Assembly: GCF_000153345.1 (NCBI RefSeq)
Contig: NZ_CH724125.1
Span: forward strand, 447,738 to 511,737
DNA from: Neptuniibacter caesariensis
Lineage (GTDB): Bacteria; Pseudomonadota; Gammaproteobacteria; Pseudomonadales; Balneatricaceae
Length of the DNA: 64,000 nt
Direction of reading: 5' to 3'
In this document: piece by piece, positions 16,394-24,751 of the stretch
Layout: every line of letters starts with the position of its first letter
Numbering within the stretch: the stretch's first letter is position 1
The notes under the pieces: generated by a model
Told to the model about the DNA's origin: nothing
Database searches by the model: none
Seen by the model: only the letters and a program-made list of their open reading frames with translations
Translations under genes and position numbers: made by a program

Positions 16394-17464
16394 ATGCAGA
16401 TTAACACCCTAATCGACTTAGGCTGGAACCACTTTTTTCAGTCTCAATTAGATCTCACAGAACTAGAAAACCTTCTGCCTTTTCGTGTGGTTAATGTACA
16501 GCGTAATCTGATCGACTGTATTGGATTGAATTCGGATTATCAGGCTGAGCAAATACAGCTTTCAACTTATCACTGGCGTAATGAAGAACCTGAAGATCAC
16601 CCTACGGTAGGTGATTGGCTAATGCTGGATAGTGACTTTCAGCCGGTAAAACGGTTGGAGCGTAAAACCCGGATACAGCGAAGAGCGGCGGGTCATCAGT
16701 CATATATTCAGATGATTGCAGCCAATATCGATACTTTGTTTATTACCAGTTCCTGCAATGATGACTTTAATCTCAATCGCATCGAGCGCTATTTGGCGAT
16801 TGCTGCTGAAAGCCATATTCATTGTGTATTAGTGCTGACTAAAATGGATCTTTGTAATGATCCATCGGTCTATCTGGATCAATTGAAAATCAGCCATCCG
16901 TCTCTTTCGGTGGAGTTGGTTAATGCAATTGATGCCGAATCGATTGCCGGGCTGAGGCAATGGATTGCTTCTGGGCAAACGGTCGCACTGGTGGGCTCAT
17001 CCGGGGTTGGTAAATCAACGCTGATCAATGGGCTTAAAGGGAGTGATGATCAGGAAACCGCTTCCATTCGGGAGCATGATAGTAAGGGCAGGCATACCAC
17101 GACATCCAGAAGTCTGCATCTTCTTCCACAAGGGGGATTATTGCTTGATACCCCAGGTATGCGCGAGCTTCAGATCGTCGATAGTGCAGCGGGAATAAAT
17201 AGCGCTTTTGATGATATCAATGAATTGGCTCGGGGGTGTCGGTTTACTGACTGTACCCATCACAATGAACCCGGTTGTACGGTCGTTGATGCAGTTGAAG
17301 CGGGCCGACTAGAGCCCCGGCGATTGTTTAACTATCAAAAGTTATTGGTGGAACAAGCACGAAATAATGAGACGCTGGCAGAGCGCCGACAGAGTGATCG
17401 TGCTTTAGGTAAGTTTTATAAACAAGCGAAGCTAAGTTCAGGTCGTTTTAAGAAAGGCGAATAG
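16394..17464 (+). CDS. rsgA: Ribosome small-subunit-dependent GTPase A
   Basis: Circularly permuted GTPase that binds the maturing 30S subunit and hydrolyses GTP during late ribosome assembly. Order: N-terminal OB-like region, G4 (LTKMDL), G1 P-loop (GSSGVGKST, about residue 210), the switch region with RHTTTSR, G3 (LLDTPGMREL), then the C-terminal zinc motif CRFTDCTHHNEPGC. All are intact. I chose the ATG at 16394, which gives the usual MQINTLIDLGW start (356 residues); an ATG 36 bases upstream adds 12 unrelated residues. It stands alone, with convergent ykvA-like and other genes downstream. Confidence 0.95.
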   Translation: MQINTLIDLGWNHFFQSQLDLTELENLLPFRVVNVQRNLIDCIGLNSDYQAEQIQLSTYHWRNEEPEDHPTVGDWLMLDSDFQPVKRLERKTRIQRRAAGHQSYIQMIAANIDTLFITSSCNDDFNLNRIERYLAIAAESHIHCVLVLTKMDLCNDPSVYLDQLKISHPSLSVELVNAIDAESIAGLRQWIASGQTVALVGSSGVGKSTLINGLKGSDDQETASIREHDSKGRHTTTSRSLHLLPQGGLLLDTPGMRELQIVDSAAGINSAFDDINELARGCRFTDCTHHNEPGCTVVDAVEAGRLEPRRLFNYQKLLVEQARNNETLAERRQSDRALGKFYKQAKLSSGRFKKGE

Positions 17465-17568
17465 CTGAATGGCAGTCAAAAGCGGTTAAGGACGGCTGCA
17501 TACGGCTAAAGCCTGTTGAAAACAGTTCAGGCAAATAAAAAAAAGGGCAGGCCAGGGAGGGCTGATCC

Positions 17569-18030
17569 TTATTCGTCACTATGAAATAGTTTGTTATAAG
17601 TCTTCTCAGCCTTTGCTTTAATTTCATCATCGATCACATCAATCAAGGCATAAACTGCAGCTGAAAGCACCGTAAGGTCATCGGTATAGCCAAAGAATGG
17701 TGTTAAATCGGGTACTGCATCGATGAGCGTAATCAGATAACCAAGCGCGCCATAAAGAATTGCTTTATGTTTTAGACTCAGGTTTTTGCTTTGCGATGCA
17801 TAGAATAGAATCAGTGCGTTCTTGATGCCTTGTTCGCCAATATTTTTGAACTGAGACTTAGCTTTAGACCAAAAACTATCATCCGAGTACGCATCTTTGT
17901 ATCGCGTGTCCAACTGATCAACATCGGGAACATCGACTAATAATTCATCGTCGATGATCTCTACTTTGCCCTCTGCTTCGAGTTCTTTTGCAGCGGATCT
18001 GCCTTTAATTATGGGTAGTCGGATTTTCAT
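17569..18030 (-). CDS. YkvA-family DUF1232 protein
   Basis: A 153-residue protein with the DUF1232 core KHKAILYGALGYLITLIDAV followed by PDLTPFFGYTDDLTVL (about residues 87-120), which carries the family's PD-x-x-P motif. The core has one or two short hydrophobic helices and may be membrane associated. Its function is not known. The N-terminal third is charged and variable. It is transcribed towards rsgA and forms its own unit; a run of eight T follows its stop on the minus strand, which may help termination. Confidence 0.75.
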   Translation of the reverse strand: MKIRLPIIKGRSAAKELEAEGKVEIIDDELLVDVPDVDQLDTRYKDAYSDDSFWSKAKSQFKNIGEQGIKNALILFYASQSKNLSLKHKAILYGALGYLITLIDAVPDLTPFFGYTDDLTVLSAAVYALIDVIDDEIKAKAEKTYNKLFHSDE

Positions 18031-18150
18031 TTTGAGTATCCTGAATATTCATAAGACGTGGTTGTTAGGTAACAAACACTGGCAAATTCTACGCCTGTGA
18101 AGTAAAACGTCTTTTCGGTACCTTAATAATCCTAACGGCAGGATAATATA

Positions 18151-18468
18151 ATGATAACCGTTATTTCTGAGTTCAGGTTACCTGAACCTGTTACCAAAGA
18201 GCAGGGGCAAGCACTGTTCCTTGGTTCGGCACCAAAGTATCAGCAGGCAGATGGATTGATTCGTAAATATTATCTGCTTTCCGAGGATGGCAGTACGGTG
18301 TCAGGGGTCTACCTTTGGGATAATCGCCCAGCGGCGGAGGCCATGTTTGATGCTGGCTGGAAGGCCTTCATTCAGGAAAAGTATGGATCAGAGCCTAAGG
18401 TGACTTACTTCGATACGCCGGTGGTGGTTGATAATGTAACGAATGAAGTCGTGGAAGTCGAGTATTGA
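18151..18468 (+). CDS. Small dimeric alpha/beta-barrel (YdhR/monooxygenase-like) protein
   Basis: A 105-residue protein resembling the ferredoxin-like alpha+beta barrel superfamily of small monooxygenases (YdhR type). It has an initial strand (MITVISEFRLPEP), the segment GLIRKYYLLSEDGSTVSGVY (about 36-55) and WDNRPAAEAMF. No catalytic residues can be assigned with confidence, so the activity is unknown. It sits 18 bases before a second small barrel protein of the DUF1330 type, probably in one operon. Confidence 0.65.
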   Translation: MITVISEFRLPEPVTKEQGQALFLGSAPKYQQADGLIRKYYLLSEDGSTVSGVYLWDNRPAAEAMFDAGWKAFIQEKYGSEPKVTYFDTPVVVDNVTNEVVEVEY

Positions 18469-18486
18469 AGGCTAAGGATGAATGCT

Positions 18487-18784
18487 ATGTATGAAATGCT
18501 GGTTGGGCTTGAAGTGACCGACGATCAGATTTACCAAAGCTACCGTGAGGCAATGCGACCTATTCTGGAGTTTTATGGTGGTGAATTTGGCTATGATTTC
18601 CGAGTTTCAGAAGTCTTAAAGAATATCCGAAGAAGATATAAACCGTGTGTTCACCATTCGCTTTCCATCGGAGAACGCGCAGGAGTCATTCTTTGCCGAT
18701 ACTGACTATCAGGCTGTAAAGACCGAGTTCTTTGACGCTTCAGTGAAGAGTATCAATATCATTGCTGGGTATTCTAAACCATAA
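18487..18784 (+). pseudogene. DUF1330-family protein gene broken by a frameshift
   Basis: The first half (MYEMLVGLEVTDDQIYQSYR, about to SEVLKN) and the second half (EDINRVFTIRFPSENAQESF to SINIIAGYSKP) together make one DUF1330-like protein of about 98 residues. They lie in different frames: the shift falls between about 18617 and 18640, in the A-rich stretch AAAGAATATCCGAAGAAG. As written, the first frame runs on to a stop at 18705. The second frame stays open to the TAA at 18782-18784. Intact coding sense on both sides suggests a recent one-base change or a sequencing error. ATG 18487 has an AAGG ribosome site at 18474-18477. Confidence 0.72.
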
Positions 18785-18800
18785 ACGTTATTTCAGATGG

Positions 18801-19238
18801 TTACTCATGTAACTTAGTAGGCAGTTTATGGATCAACCAATAACCGATACTCATCGCAATAGCGATTGCCGCCAGGCCATAGATGTAGGGTGGTGTAACT
18901 GTTTCAAAATCCAAAACGATCACTTTTCGCGCTACAGCCATTAATGCGGTTGCCATCACGATCTTTACGTGAATAACATCGTCCCGCAGATAGACTGTGA
19001 TATTGATTAGAATCTCAATGGCGATCAGCACGGCCATAAACGCGCCGAAGGTCGCCAGCATATCTGAGATTGTCAGTATATAGACGGGCGGTGAATTGAG
19101 CTTTTCATAGATCGTCCAACCAACATCGATAACTCCCATAATGATGACAAGCACCATGAGAACGGAAAGTATTCTTACACAGAACCTCACTGCCAGATAA
19201 AGCCTGTTTGTTAATACATCATCTGAATGCTCTTTCAT
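18801..19238 (-). CDS. PsiE-family membrane protein
   Basis: A 145-residue protein with four predicted membrane helices, matching the phosphate-starvation-inducible PsiE family (length and pattern ILTISDMLATFGAFMAVLIA, then RDDVIHVKIVMATALMAVAR). The biochemical function of PsiE is not established. It lies 35 bases downstream of the universal stress protein gene on the same strand, so the two are likely co-transcribed as a stress unit. Confidence 0.78.
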   Translation of the reverse strand: MKEHSDDVLTNRLYLAVRFCVRILSVLMVLVIIMGVIDVGWTIYEKLNSPPVYILTISDMLATFGAFMAVLIAIEILINITVYLRDDVIHVKIVMATALMAVARKVIVLDFETVTPPYIYGLAAIAIAMSIGYWLIHKLPTKLHE

Positions 19239-19273
19239 AATTATCTCTCTTTATTTGCTAAGGTTTGAAGCTC

Positions 19274-20203
19274 CTATTGGTAGCGTAATACGGGTGATAC
19301 AAAGCCCGTAGGCTTGACGGTAATCATCGATGAATGGGTGGTTAGAATAATGTTTTCTGCGGTATTGCCGATCAAATAGCCGGGTATCCCGGTTCGCGAG
19401 AAAGTTCCCATCACCAGAATGTTATGATGCTGGGTATTCATAAACTGTGAAATGACATGGCTGGCTTCGCCTTTTATCAAAAGGTGTTCATTCTGCCCAC
19501 AACGATGCAGAAAGCTTTTCATTAACTCTTTATTCTTGGTTTCTTCCAAAGCAGTGAGATTCGCCAGATCCAGATCATCAACACGTAGGAAAGGGTTACG
19601 GTGCAGGCTTTCTTCACCGCTTAAGTTCCAGCAGGACAATACTAAGATCTCAAGATCCAGTGCATCAGAAAGCTTATGGGCAATCGACATAATCTGGTTA
19701 TTGATCTCCTGACCGCTCTCATTTTGTTCCAGGCTAAGATCAATCGCACAGATCATTTTGTTACTGGTTTCGTAGCACTGTTTCTTCTCGACAAACAGGG
19801 GGATTTGCGATTTACGTAACAGGTGAAGGTCCAGGCTGCTGATTGCCTCCTGTTGAATCTCTCGCGATTTGACCACGATGTCGAACTGCCCCTCGACGCT
19901 CTCTCTGATGATCTCAATAAAGGGAACTCCAAGAAGGACTTTTACCTCGATCTCATCTATCAGGGTCATCGGAATCTGAAGCTTAATTTGTTCATGGGCT
20001 TTGCTCAGATAGTCTTTTTTGACTTTCTCGAACGACACCAGGTTCAAGACATTAAATCCCGGAATATCTTCCTCTTTGATGGCGGTCACTACACAAAGCT
20101 GCGCCTGATTTCGTTCAACAATTCTCATGCAGCGTTGGAATGCAGGGTCATCCATAACCAGAATGTTTTCGTTTGCTATAAACAGAATTTTTTTAATCTT
20201 CAT
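19274..20203 (-). CDS. Tandem universal stress protein (UspA family)
   Basis: A 309-residue protein made of two Usp domains. The second (from about residue 150, MICAIDLSLEQNESG) ends with the nucleotide-binding pattern GTFSRTGIPGYLIGNTAENI then LTTHSS. The first domain starts KKILFIANENILVMDD and lacks a clear glycine motif. UspE-like tandem proteins act in the cytoplasm under stress. I chose the ATG whose complement ends at 20203, 9 bases after CAGGAG; two upstream ATGs are in the same frame. It precedes the PsiE gene. Confidence 0.85.
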   Translation of the reverse strand: MKIKKILFIANENILVMDDPAFQRCMRIVERNQAQLCVVTAIKEEDIPGFNVLNLVSFEKVKKDYLSKAHEQIKLQIPMTLIDEIEVKVLLGVPFIEIIRESVEGQFDIVVKSREIQQEAISSLDLHLLRKSQIPLFVEKKQCYETSNKMICAIDLSLEQNESGQEINNQIMSIAHKLSDALDLEILVLSCWNLSGEESLHRNPFLRVDDLDLANLTALEETKNKELMKSFLHRCGQNEHLLIKGEASHVISQFMNTQHHNILVMGTFSRTGIPGYLIGNTAENIILTTHSSMITVKPTGFVSPVLRYQ

Positions 20204-20283
20204 AGGGTTCATCTCCTGATACTTATTTGATGCTATCAACGCTCATCGGTTGGAAGGAGCAGGTTTTATAAGAGGGATAATCC

Positions 20284-20310
20284 TAAAAAAGCGCAGATAG
20301 CCTATCTGCG
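20284..20310 (-). terminator. Orphan intrinsic terminator on the minus strand
   Basis: On the minus strand CGCAGATA pairs with TATCTGCG (20292-20299 with 20303-20310) and is followed by six T (20285-20290 complement). No protein gene on that strand ends here: the next gene upstream is aspartoacylase on the other strand. It may end a short transcript starting inside 20310-20440. Confidence 0.6.
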
Positions 20311-20438
20311 TATTGGTGATAGATGATTTCTGTCGTTAATGTTAGTTTGTGGCAAAGCTGAACAAACGCTAAGGCCTCTTTTATTGAAATCGCATATCTG
20401 TGCAGGCCTAACGCAAGTAGAAGAAGTATAAGAACCTT

Positions 20439-21338
20439 ATGAATGAGCAAATTAAGAATGTAGCGATCACCGGTGGTACACACGGAAATGAATTAACCGG
20501 TGTTCATCTTGTTAAGCATTGGTCTGAAAACCCACAAGAAGTAAAACGTGACAGTTTCGCAACAGAGTTACATCTGGCTAACCCCGAAGCGAATCAAGTG
20601 GTAAGACGTTATATTGATCAGGATCTGAATCGGCAGTTCAATATTGATGATCTAAAGAATCAGAGCCTGCAAGGCTGCGAGCAGCAAAGGGCTAAGGCAT
20701 TGGATGCTATTCTGGGGCCTAAGGAGAACCCAAGGGTCGATTTTATTATTGATCTGCACACCACCACTGCGAATATGGGGATGTCCTTAATATTTAATAC
20801 GGATGATCCACTTCAGGTTGGTATGGCTTTCTACATTAAGCAAAAGATGCCTGAGGCTACGCTGTTTTTTAACCCTAGTGAGCGGCTGGAGGATAATTTT
20901 CTAACCTCATTGGGCCGGTTAAATGGTTTTCTGATTGAGGTAGGCCCGATTGCTCAGGGATTACTGAATTATCAGGTCTATTCGGACACGCATACTGCAG
21001 TTATGCACGCTTTGGATTATCTGGAGCTGAAGAATACCGGGCAGACTCCAGATCTTCCGATGCAGATGGGTGGATATCGTTTTACCAAGAAAATACGCTT
21101 GCCGGAAAACGAGGAGGGGGATATTACAGCGATGATCCATCCCAATCTTCAGAATAAGGATTATGAAGAGATTCGACCAGGCGATCCGCTATTTATAACA
21201 CTCGGTGGAGAGACGATCCCTTATCAAGGAGACAAAGCTGTATATGGCGCGTTCATAAATGAGGCTGCATATTATGATCAGCACATTGGTTTGAGCTTTA
21301 TGGAGAAAATTAATATCGAGCTTAAACAGGAAGGTTGA
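20439..21338 (+). CDS. Aspartoacylase (AspA/AstE family)
   Basis: Predicted zinc hydrolase that splits N-acetylaspartate to acetate and aspartate. The family zinc ligands are visible in GGTHGNE (H20, E23) and the later DLHTTTANMG (about residue 107); the substrate-binding DLNRQF (about 67) and the catalytic glutamate in EVGPIAQG (about 167) are also present. The length (299) is typical of aspartoacylase, shorter than succinylglutamate desuccinylase. It is a single-gene unit between the stress genes and the urea region. An acylated amino acid other than N-acetylaspartate cannot be excluded. Confidence 0.87.
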   Translation: MNEQIKNVAITGGTHGNELTGVHLVKHWSENPQEVKRDSFATELHLANPEANQVVRRYIDQDLNRQFNIDDLKNQSLQGCEQQRAKALDAILGPKENPRVDFIIDLHTTTANMGMSLIFNTDDPLQVGMAFYIKQKMPEATLFFNPSERLEDNFLTSLGRLNGFLIEVGPIAQGLLNYQVYSDTHTAVMHALDYLELKNTGQTPDLPMQMGGYRFTKKIRLPENEEGDITAMIHPNLQNKDYEEIRPGDPLFITLGGETIPYQGDKAVYGAFINEAAYYDQHIGLSFMEKINIELKQEG

Positions 21339-21383
21339 TAAACAATTCGGTATGAAAGAATACTGATATAAGATGTTTCGTTT

Positions 21384-21420
21384 TGGGTATCGGCTGATAA
21401 GCTTTAATCAGCCGAACCCA
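21384..21420 (+). other. Hairpin downstream of aspartoacylase
   Basis: TGGGT, a bulged A and TCGGCTGAT (21384-21398) pair with ATCAGCCGAACCCA (21407-21420) around AAGCTTTA. It is in the right place to be the aspartoacylase terminator but has no T-run, because the 3' arm continues directly into the tandem repeat. Confidence 0.65.
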
Positions 21421-21474
21421 GCCGAACCCAGCCGAACCCAGCCGAACCCAGCCGAACCCAGCCGAACCCAGCCG
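21411..21474 (+). repeat. Six perfect copies of a 10-bp tandem repeat
   Basis: The unit GCCGAACCCA is repeated six times without change (21411-21470), followed by a partial GCCG. The first copy is also the 3' arm of the preceding hairpin. The 10-bp period is close to one DNA turn, and perfect identity suggests recent slippage and probable length variation between strains. Confidence 0.97.
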
Positions 21475-21512
21475 CAGTTTTCTGAACTTACCCGCATAAT
21501 ATATTTCAAATA

Positions 21513-21528
21513 TACGTCAAATGACGTA
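21513..21528. promoter_or_regulatory. 7-2-7 inverted repeat upstream of urtA
   Basis: TACGTCA, AA, TGACGTA: perfect 7-bp arms with a 2-base spacer. This is the arrangement bound by NarL-type dimers, and an overlapping TACCTCT heptamer follows at 21527-21533. It lies about 140 bases upstream of urtA. A NarL/LuxR regulator paired with the permease-kinase fusion is encoded at 14028-14939. Confidence 0.6.
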
Positions 21529-21669
21529 CCTCTGTGCGTCAATCACCGAATACCTCCGATAACCGCTTTCCCTTACCTTTATTGCAATGCAAAACGAAAG
21601 GGGCCAATCAAGATGATGAGCCCTGAACTGCACAGCAATTTTCGATTAATACGAAGGGAAGGGCACACG

Positions 21670-22956
21670 ATGAAACTGAAAACTCTAGCAGCTGGTATTG
21701 CGCTTTCGATGGGCGCAACCGTAATGAGCTTTAACGCAATGGCAGCGGAAGACACGATTAAGGTCGGTGTACTTCACTCTCTGTCCGGGACTATGGCGAT
21801 CTCTGAGACGACGTTGAAAGATACAGTGTTGATGATGATCGAAGAGCAGAACAAAAAAGGCGGCCTGCTGGGCAAAAAACTTGAGCCTGTCGTTGTAGAC
21901 CCTGCGTCAAACTGGCCTCTGTTTGCTGAGAAAACCAGAGAACTGATCACCAAAGAAGGTGTTGATGTAATTTTCGGTTGCTGGACATCAGTGTCACGTA
22001 AGTCCGTTTTGCCAGTGATTGAAGAGCTGAACGGTTTAATGTTCTACCCAGTTCAGTATGAAGGTGAAGAATCTTCTAAAAACGTATTCTACACAGGTGC
22101 AGCGCCAAACCAGCAGGCAGTACCAGCGGTTGATTACCTGATGAACGAACTTGGCGTAGAGCGTTGGGTTCTGGCAGGTACTGACTATGTTTACCCACGT
22201 ACAACAAACAAGATTCTGGAAGCATACCTGAAGTCTAAGGGTGTGGCTGAAGAAGACATCATGATCAACTACACGCCATTCGGTCACTCTGACTGGCAGT
22301 CGATCGTTTCTGATGTGAAGAAGTTTGGTAGCGCAGGTAAGAAAACTGCCGTTGTCTCTACGATCAATGGTGATGCAAACGTTCCGTTCTACAAAGAGCT
22401 GGGTAACCAGGGCATCTCTTCTGAAGACATTCCGGTTGTTGCTTTCTCTGTAGGTGAAGAGGAACTGTCGGGTATCGATACGAAACCGCTGGTGGGCCAT
22501 CTGGCTGCATGGAACTACTTCCAGAGCGTTGACAACGAAGCGAATGAAGAATTTATCGAGAAGTGGAAAGCCTACACCAGCGATGAGCGTGTAACGAATG
22601 ATCCGATGGAAGCGACCTATATCGGCTTCAACATGTGGGCTAATGCCGTAACTCAGGCGGGCACGACTGAAGTAGACGCAGTAGGTCAGGCGATGATAGG
22701 TCAGAAATCACCGAACCTTACGGGTGGTATGGCTGTGATGAATAAAAACCATCACCTGAGTAAACCGGTACTGATCGGTGAGATCCAGGGTGATGGCCAG
22801 TTTGAAGTGGTATGGGAAACCGAGAGCATTGTGATGGGCGATGCTTGGTCTGACTACCTGCCGGGTTCTAAAGATCTGATTGCTGACTGGACGGATCCAG
22901 TTAAGTGCGGCAACTACAACACTAAGACTAAGACCTGTTCAGGTCAGAACTACTAA
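21670..22956 (+). CDS. urtA: Urea ABC transporter, substrate-binding protein
   Basis: Periplasmic urea receptor of the UrtABCDE importer. A signal peptide (KLKTLAAGIALSMGATVMSF, cleavage near AMA, about residue 26) is followed by KVGVLHSLSGTMAISETTLK and FGCWTSVSRKSVLPVIEE, the hallmark of UrtA rather than other branched-chain-type binding proteins. Length 428, typical. The frame is open far upstream through a repeat, but the ATG at 21670 with GAAGGGA before it gives the proper signal peptide. A strong stem-loop after the stop probably lifts urtA expression above the membrane genes. Confidence 0.95.
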   Translation: MKLKTLAAGIALSMGATVMSFNAMAAEDTIKVGVLHSLSGTMAISETTLKDTVLMMIEEQNKKGGLLGKKLEPVVVDPASNWPLFAEKTRELITKEGVDVIFGCWTSVSRKSVLPVIEELNGLMFYPVQYEGEESSKNVFYTGAAPNQQAVPAVDYLMNELGVERWVLAGTDYVYPRTTNKILEAYLKSKGVAEEDIMINYTPFGHSDWQSIVSDVKKFGSAGKKTAVVSTINGDANVPFYKELGNQGISSEDIPVVAFSVGEEELSGIDTKPLVGHLAAWNYFQSVDNEANEEFIEKWKAYTSDERVTNDPMEATYIGFNMWANAVTQAGTTEVDAVGQAMIGQKSPNLTGGMAVMNKNHHLSKPVLIGEIQGDGQFEVVWETESIVMGDAWSDYLPGSKDLIADWTDPVKCGNYNTKTKTCSGQNY

Positions 22957-22978
22957 GCGATCTGATTGCCTACGGAAA

Positions 22979-23007
22979 GCGATAAACCAAAGCGTTTGGT
23001 TTGTCGC
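22979..23007 (+). other. Stem-loop between urtA and urtB
   Basis: GCGATAAACCAAA (22979-22991) pairs with TTTGGTTTGTCGC (22995-23007), 13 pairs with one G-T wobble and a GCG loop. No T-run follows. Such hairpins after binding-protein genes commonly protect the upstream message or cause partial termination. Confidence 0.75.
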
Positions 23008-23128
23008 ACTCCCCCAAACGGGCTTTACTTATTTGCTTGCGCAGGTATTTAAAGCCCTCCCTATTCCAGATGTGTACTCCTAAATAATAAAAATTCCAGG
23101 GGTGTGCCATCATGACTGGAGCGTTTGT

Positions 23129-24751
23129 GTGAGACACCTGTTCGCCATAATGAGCGTCTGTCTGGCTCTGTTCTCTGTCTCGGTACAGGCCAACGAGCAG
23201 ACAACAAATGAATCGTCTATCTCGCCTAATTCAGCTGCGTTAATTGCACAATTAGCTGAGGTAAAGCTATCAAAAACCCTGCCTGTTCTGGAACAGTTGG
23301 AAGCCGTCGGTGGTGCTGAACTTCTGCCGCTTTTTACCACGTTGCTTGAAGGCAAACTTTATTACGTTAAAGCCTCTAAACAGATTGTCGCTGTTGAGAA
23401 AAAGGGCAGTGATTATCTGGTAAGTGACCTTTTTAGTGCTCAGTTACTGGGCGCTATGAAGAAGAAAGAGATTAAAAAGATTCGGGTGAATAACAAACTC
23501 CGTGTCTTTCTTCGTCAAGCGATTGCCCGTTTACAGATTAAGAGCCCTGAGCCTGAGAAACGTTTAATCGCCATAAAAGCTCTATATGGCAGCTTAACGG
23601 ATAGCACGATCGATACGCTGAAAAAAGTATATCCGGACGAAACTAACCTTGAAGTTAAAGAAGCGATAGAGCTGGCATTTGCGCTTTATGAAAGTAAAAG
23701 CCCGCTTGCAGAAAAACGACTGGCTGCCGTGAATGGTTTAGCTGAAAGCCTGGAAAATGAAGCGCGCAACAGTCTGACCTATTTGGTCGAAAATGACTCC
23801 GACAAAAAGGTACAAATGGCCGCTGGCGCTGCGTTGAAGAAGATCAATGAGCGTATCGAGTTTTATGATTTTGTTGATCAGCTCTTCTTTGGCCTTAGCC
23901 TGGGTTCTGTTTTATTGCTGGCAGCGATTGGTCTGGCTATCACCTTTGGGGTGATGGGGGTCATTAACATGGCCCACGGTGAGATGATCATGCTGGGTGC
24001 ATACACCACCTATGTGGTGCAGCTGTTAATGCCAGATGCGATTGAGTACTCATTGTTGGTAGCCGTGCCTGCTGCATTTGTTGTCTCAGGTTTGGTCGGT
24101 ATTCTGATCGAACGGGGTGTGATCCGGTTCCTGCATGGCCGCCCATTGGAAACGCTGCTAGCGACCTTTGGTATCAGCCTGATTTTGCAGCAACTGGTAC
24201 GTACCGTGTTTTCACCGCTTAACCGTCAGGTGGAGTCACCGCTATGGATGAGTGGTTCTTTAGAGATTAATCCGGTACTCAGTCTGACTCTGAACCGTTT
24301 ATACATTCTGGCGTTTGCTTTGTTGGTGTTTGGCTTGTTGCTGATCATCCTCAGAAAGACCTCGTTAGGTCTGAATGTTCGCGCTGTATCGCAAAACCGT
24401 AGTATGGCAAAAGCGATGGGTATTCGTACGGACTGGGTGGATGCAATGACCTTCGGCCTGGGCTCAGGTATTGCGGGTATCGCCGGTGTAGCCTTGAGTC
24501 AATTAACCAACGTAGGGCCAAACCTTGGACAGTCCTACATCATCGACTCCTTTATGGTTGTAGTGTTCGGTGGCGTCGGCAACCTGTGGGGCACCCTGGT
24601 AGCCGCATTCTCACTAGGTGTGGCGAACAAATTCCTGGAACCGGTAACCGGCGCGGTGTTGGCCAGCATTCTGGTTCTGGTCTTTATTATCCTGTTTATT
24701 CAGAAAAAACCTAAGGGCCTGTTCCCGCAAAAAGGGAGGGCTGCAGAATGA
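23129..24751 (+). CDS. urtB: Urea ABC transporter, permease subunit UrtB
   Basis: Inner-membrane permease. A signal sequence (RHLFAIMSVCLALFSVSVQA) and a periplasmic region of about 230 residues with HEAT-like helical repeats (two segments with PxxEKRLxAxxxL) precede a LivH-type membrane domain (GLSLGSVLLLAAIGLAITFG, then NMAHGEMIMLGAYTTYVV). This architecture is normal for UrtB. I use the GTG at 23129, 7 bases after GGAG; a GTG at 23102 is possible but lacks a good ribosome site. Its stop overlaps urtC as ATGA. Confidence 0.93.
   Translation: MRHLFAIMSVCLALFSVSVQANEQTTNESSISPNSAALIAQLAEVKLSKTLPVLEQLEAVGGAELLPLFTTLLEGKLYYVKASKQIVAVEKKGSDYLVSDLFSAQLLGAMKKKEIKKIRVNNKLRVFLRQAIARLQIKSPEPEKRLIAIKALYGSLTDSTIDTLKKVYPDETNLEVKEAIELAFALYESKSPLAEKRLAAVNGLAESLENEARNSLTYLVENDSDKKVQMAAGAALKKINERIEFYDFVDQLFFGLSLGSVLLLAAIGLAITFGVMGVINMAHGEMIMLGAYTTYVVQLLMPDAIEYSLLVAVPAAFVVSGLVGILIERGVIRFLHGRPLETLLATFGISLILQQLVRTVFSPLNRQVESPLWMSGSLEINPVLSLTLNRLYILAFALLVFGLLLIILRKTSLGLNVRAVSQNRSMAKAMGIRTDWVDAMTFGLGSGIAGIAGVALSQLTNVGPNLGQSYIIDSFMVVVFGGVGNLWGTLVAAFSLGVANKFLEPVTGAVLASILVLVFIILFIQKKPKGLFPQKGRAAE

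Larger units (their letters stand above)
21339..21669 (+). other. 331-base region between aspartoacylase and urtA
   Basis: No gene. It carries a hairpin with a bulged stem (21384-21420) whose 3' arm is expanded to six 10-bp repeats, a 16-bp inverted repeat at 21513-21528, and the urtA ribosome site (GAAGGGA, 21653-21659). The open frame crossing the repeats in frame with urtA is not likely to be translated. Confidence 0.7.

Noticed and set aside
20283-20483. Minus-strand 66-codon ORF over the orphan terminator
   Set aside because: It overlaps the aspartoacylase start and the terminator hairpin itself, and has no plausible protein features.
21411-21474. CRISPR-like array
   Set aside because: The units are 10 bp with no spacers and no cas genes are present. 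It is a simple tandem repeat.
21373-21669. In-frame N-terminal extension of urtA through the 10-bp repeats
   Set aside because: The ATG at 21670 has the ribosome site and opens a clean signal peptide; the extension would bury it and translate a simple repeat and the inverted-repeat operator.
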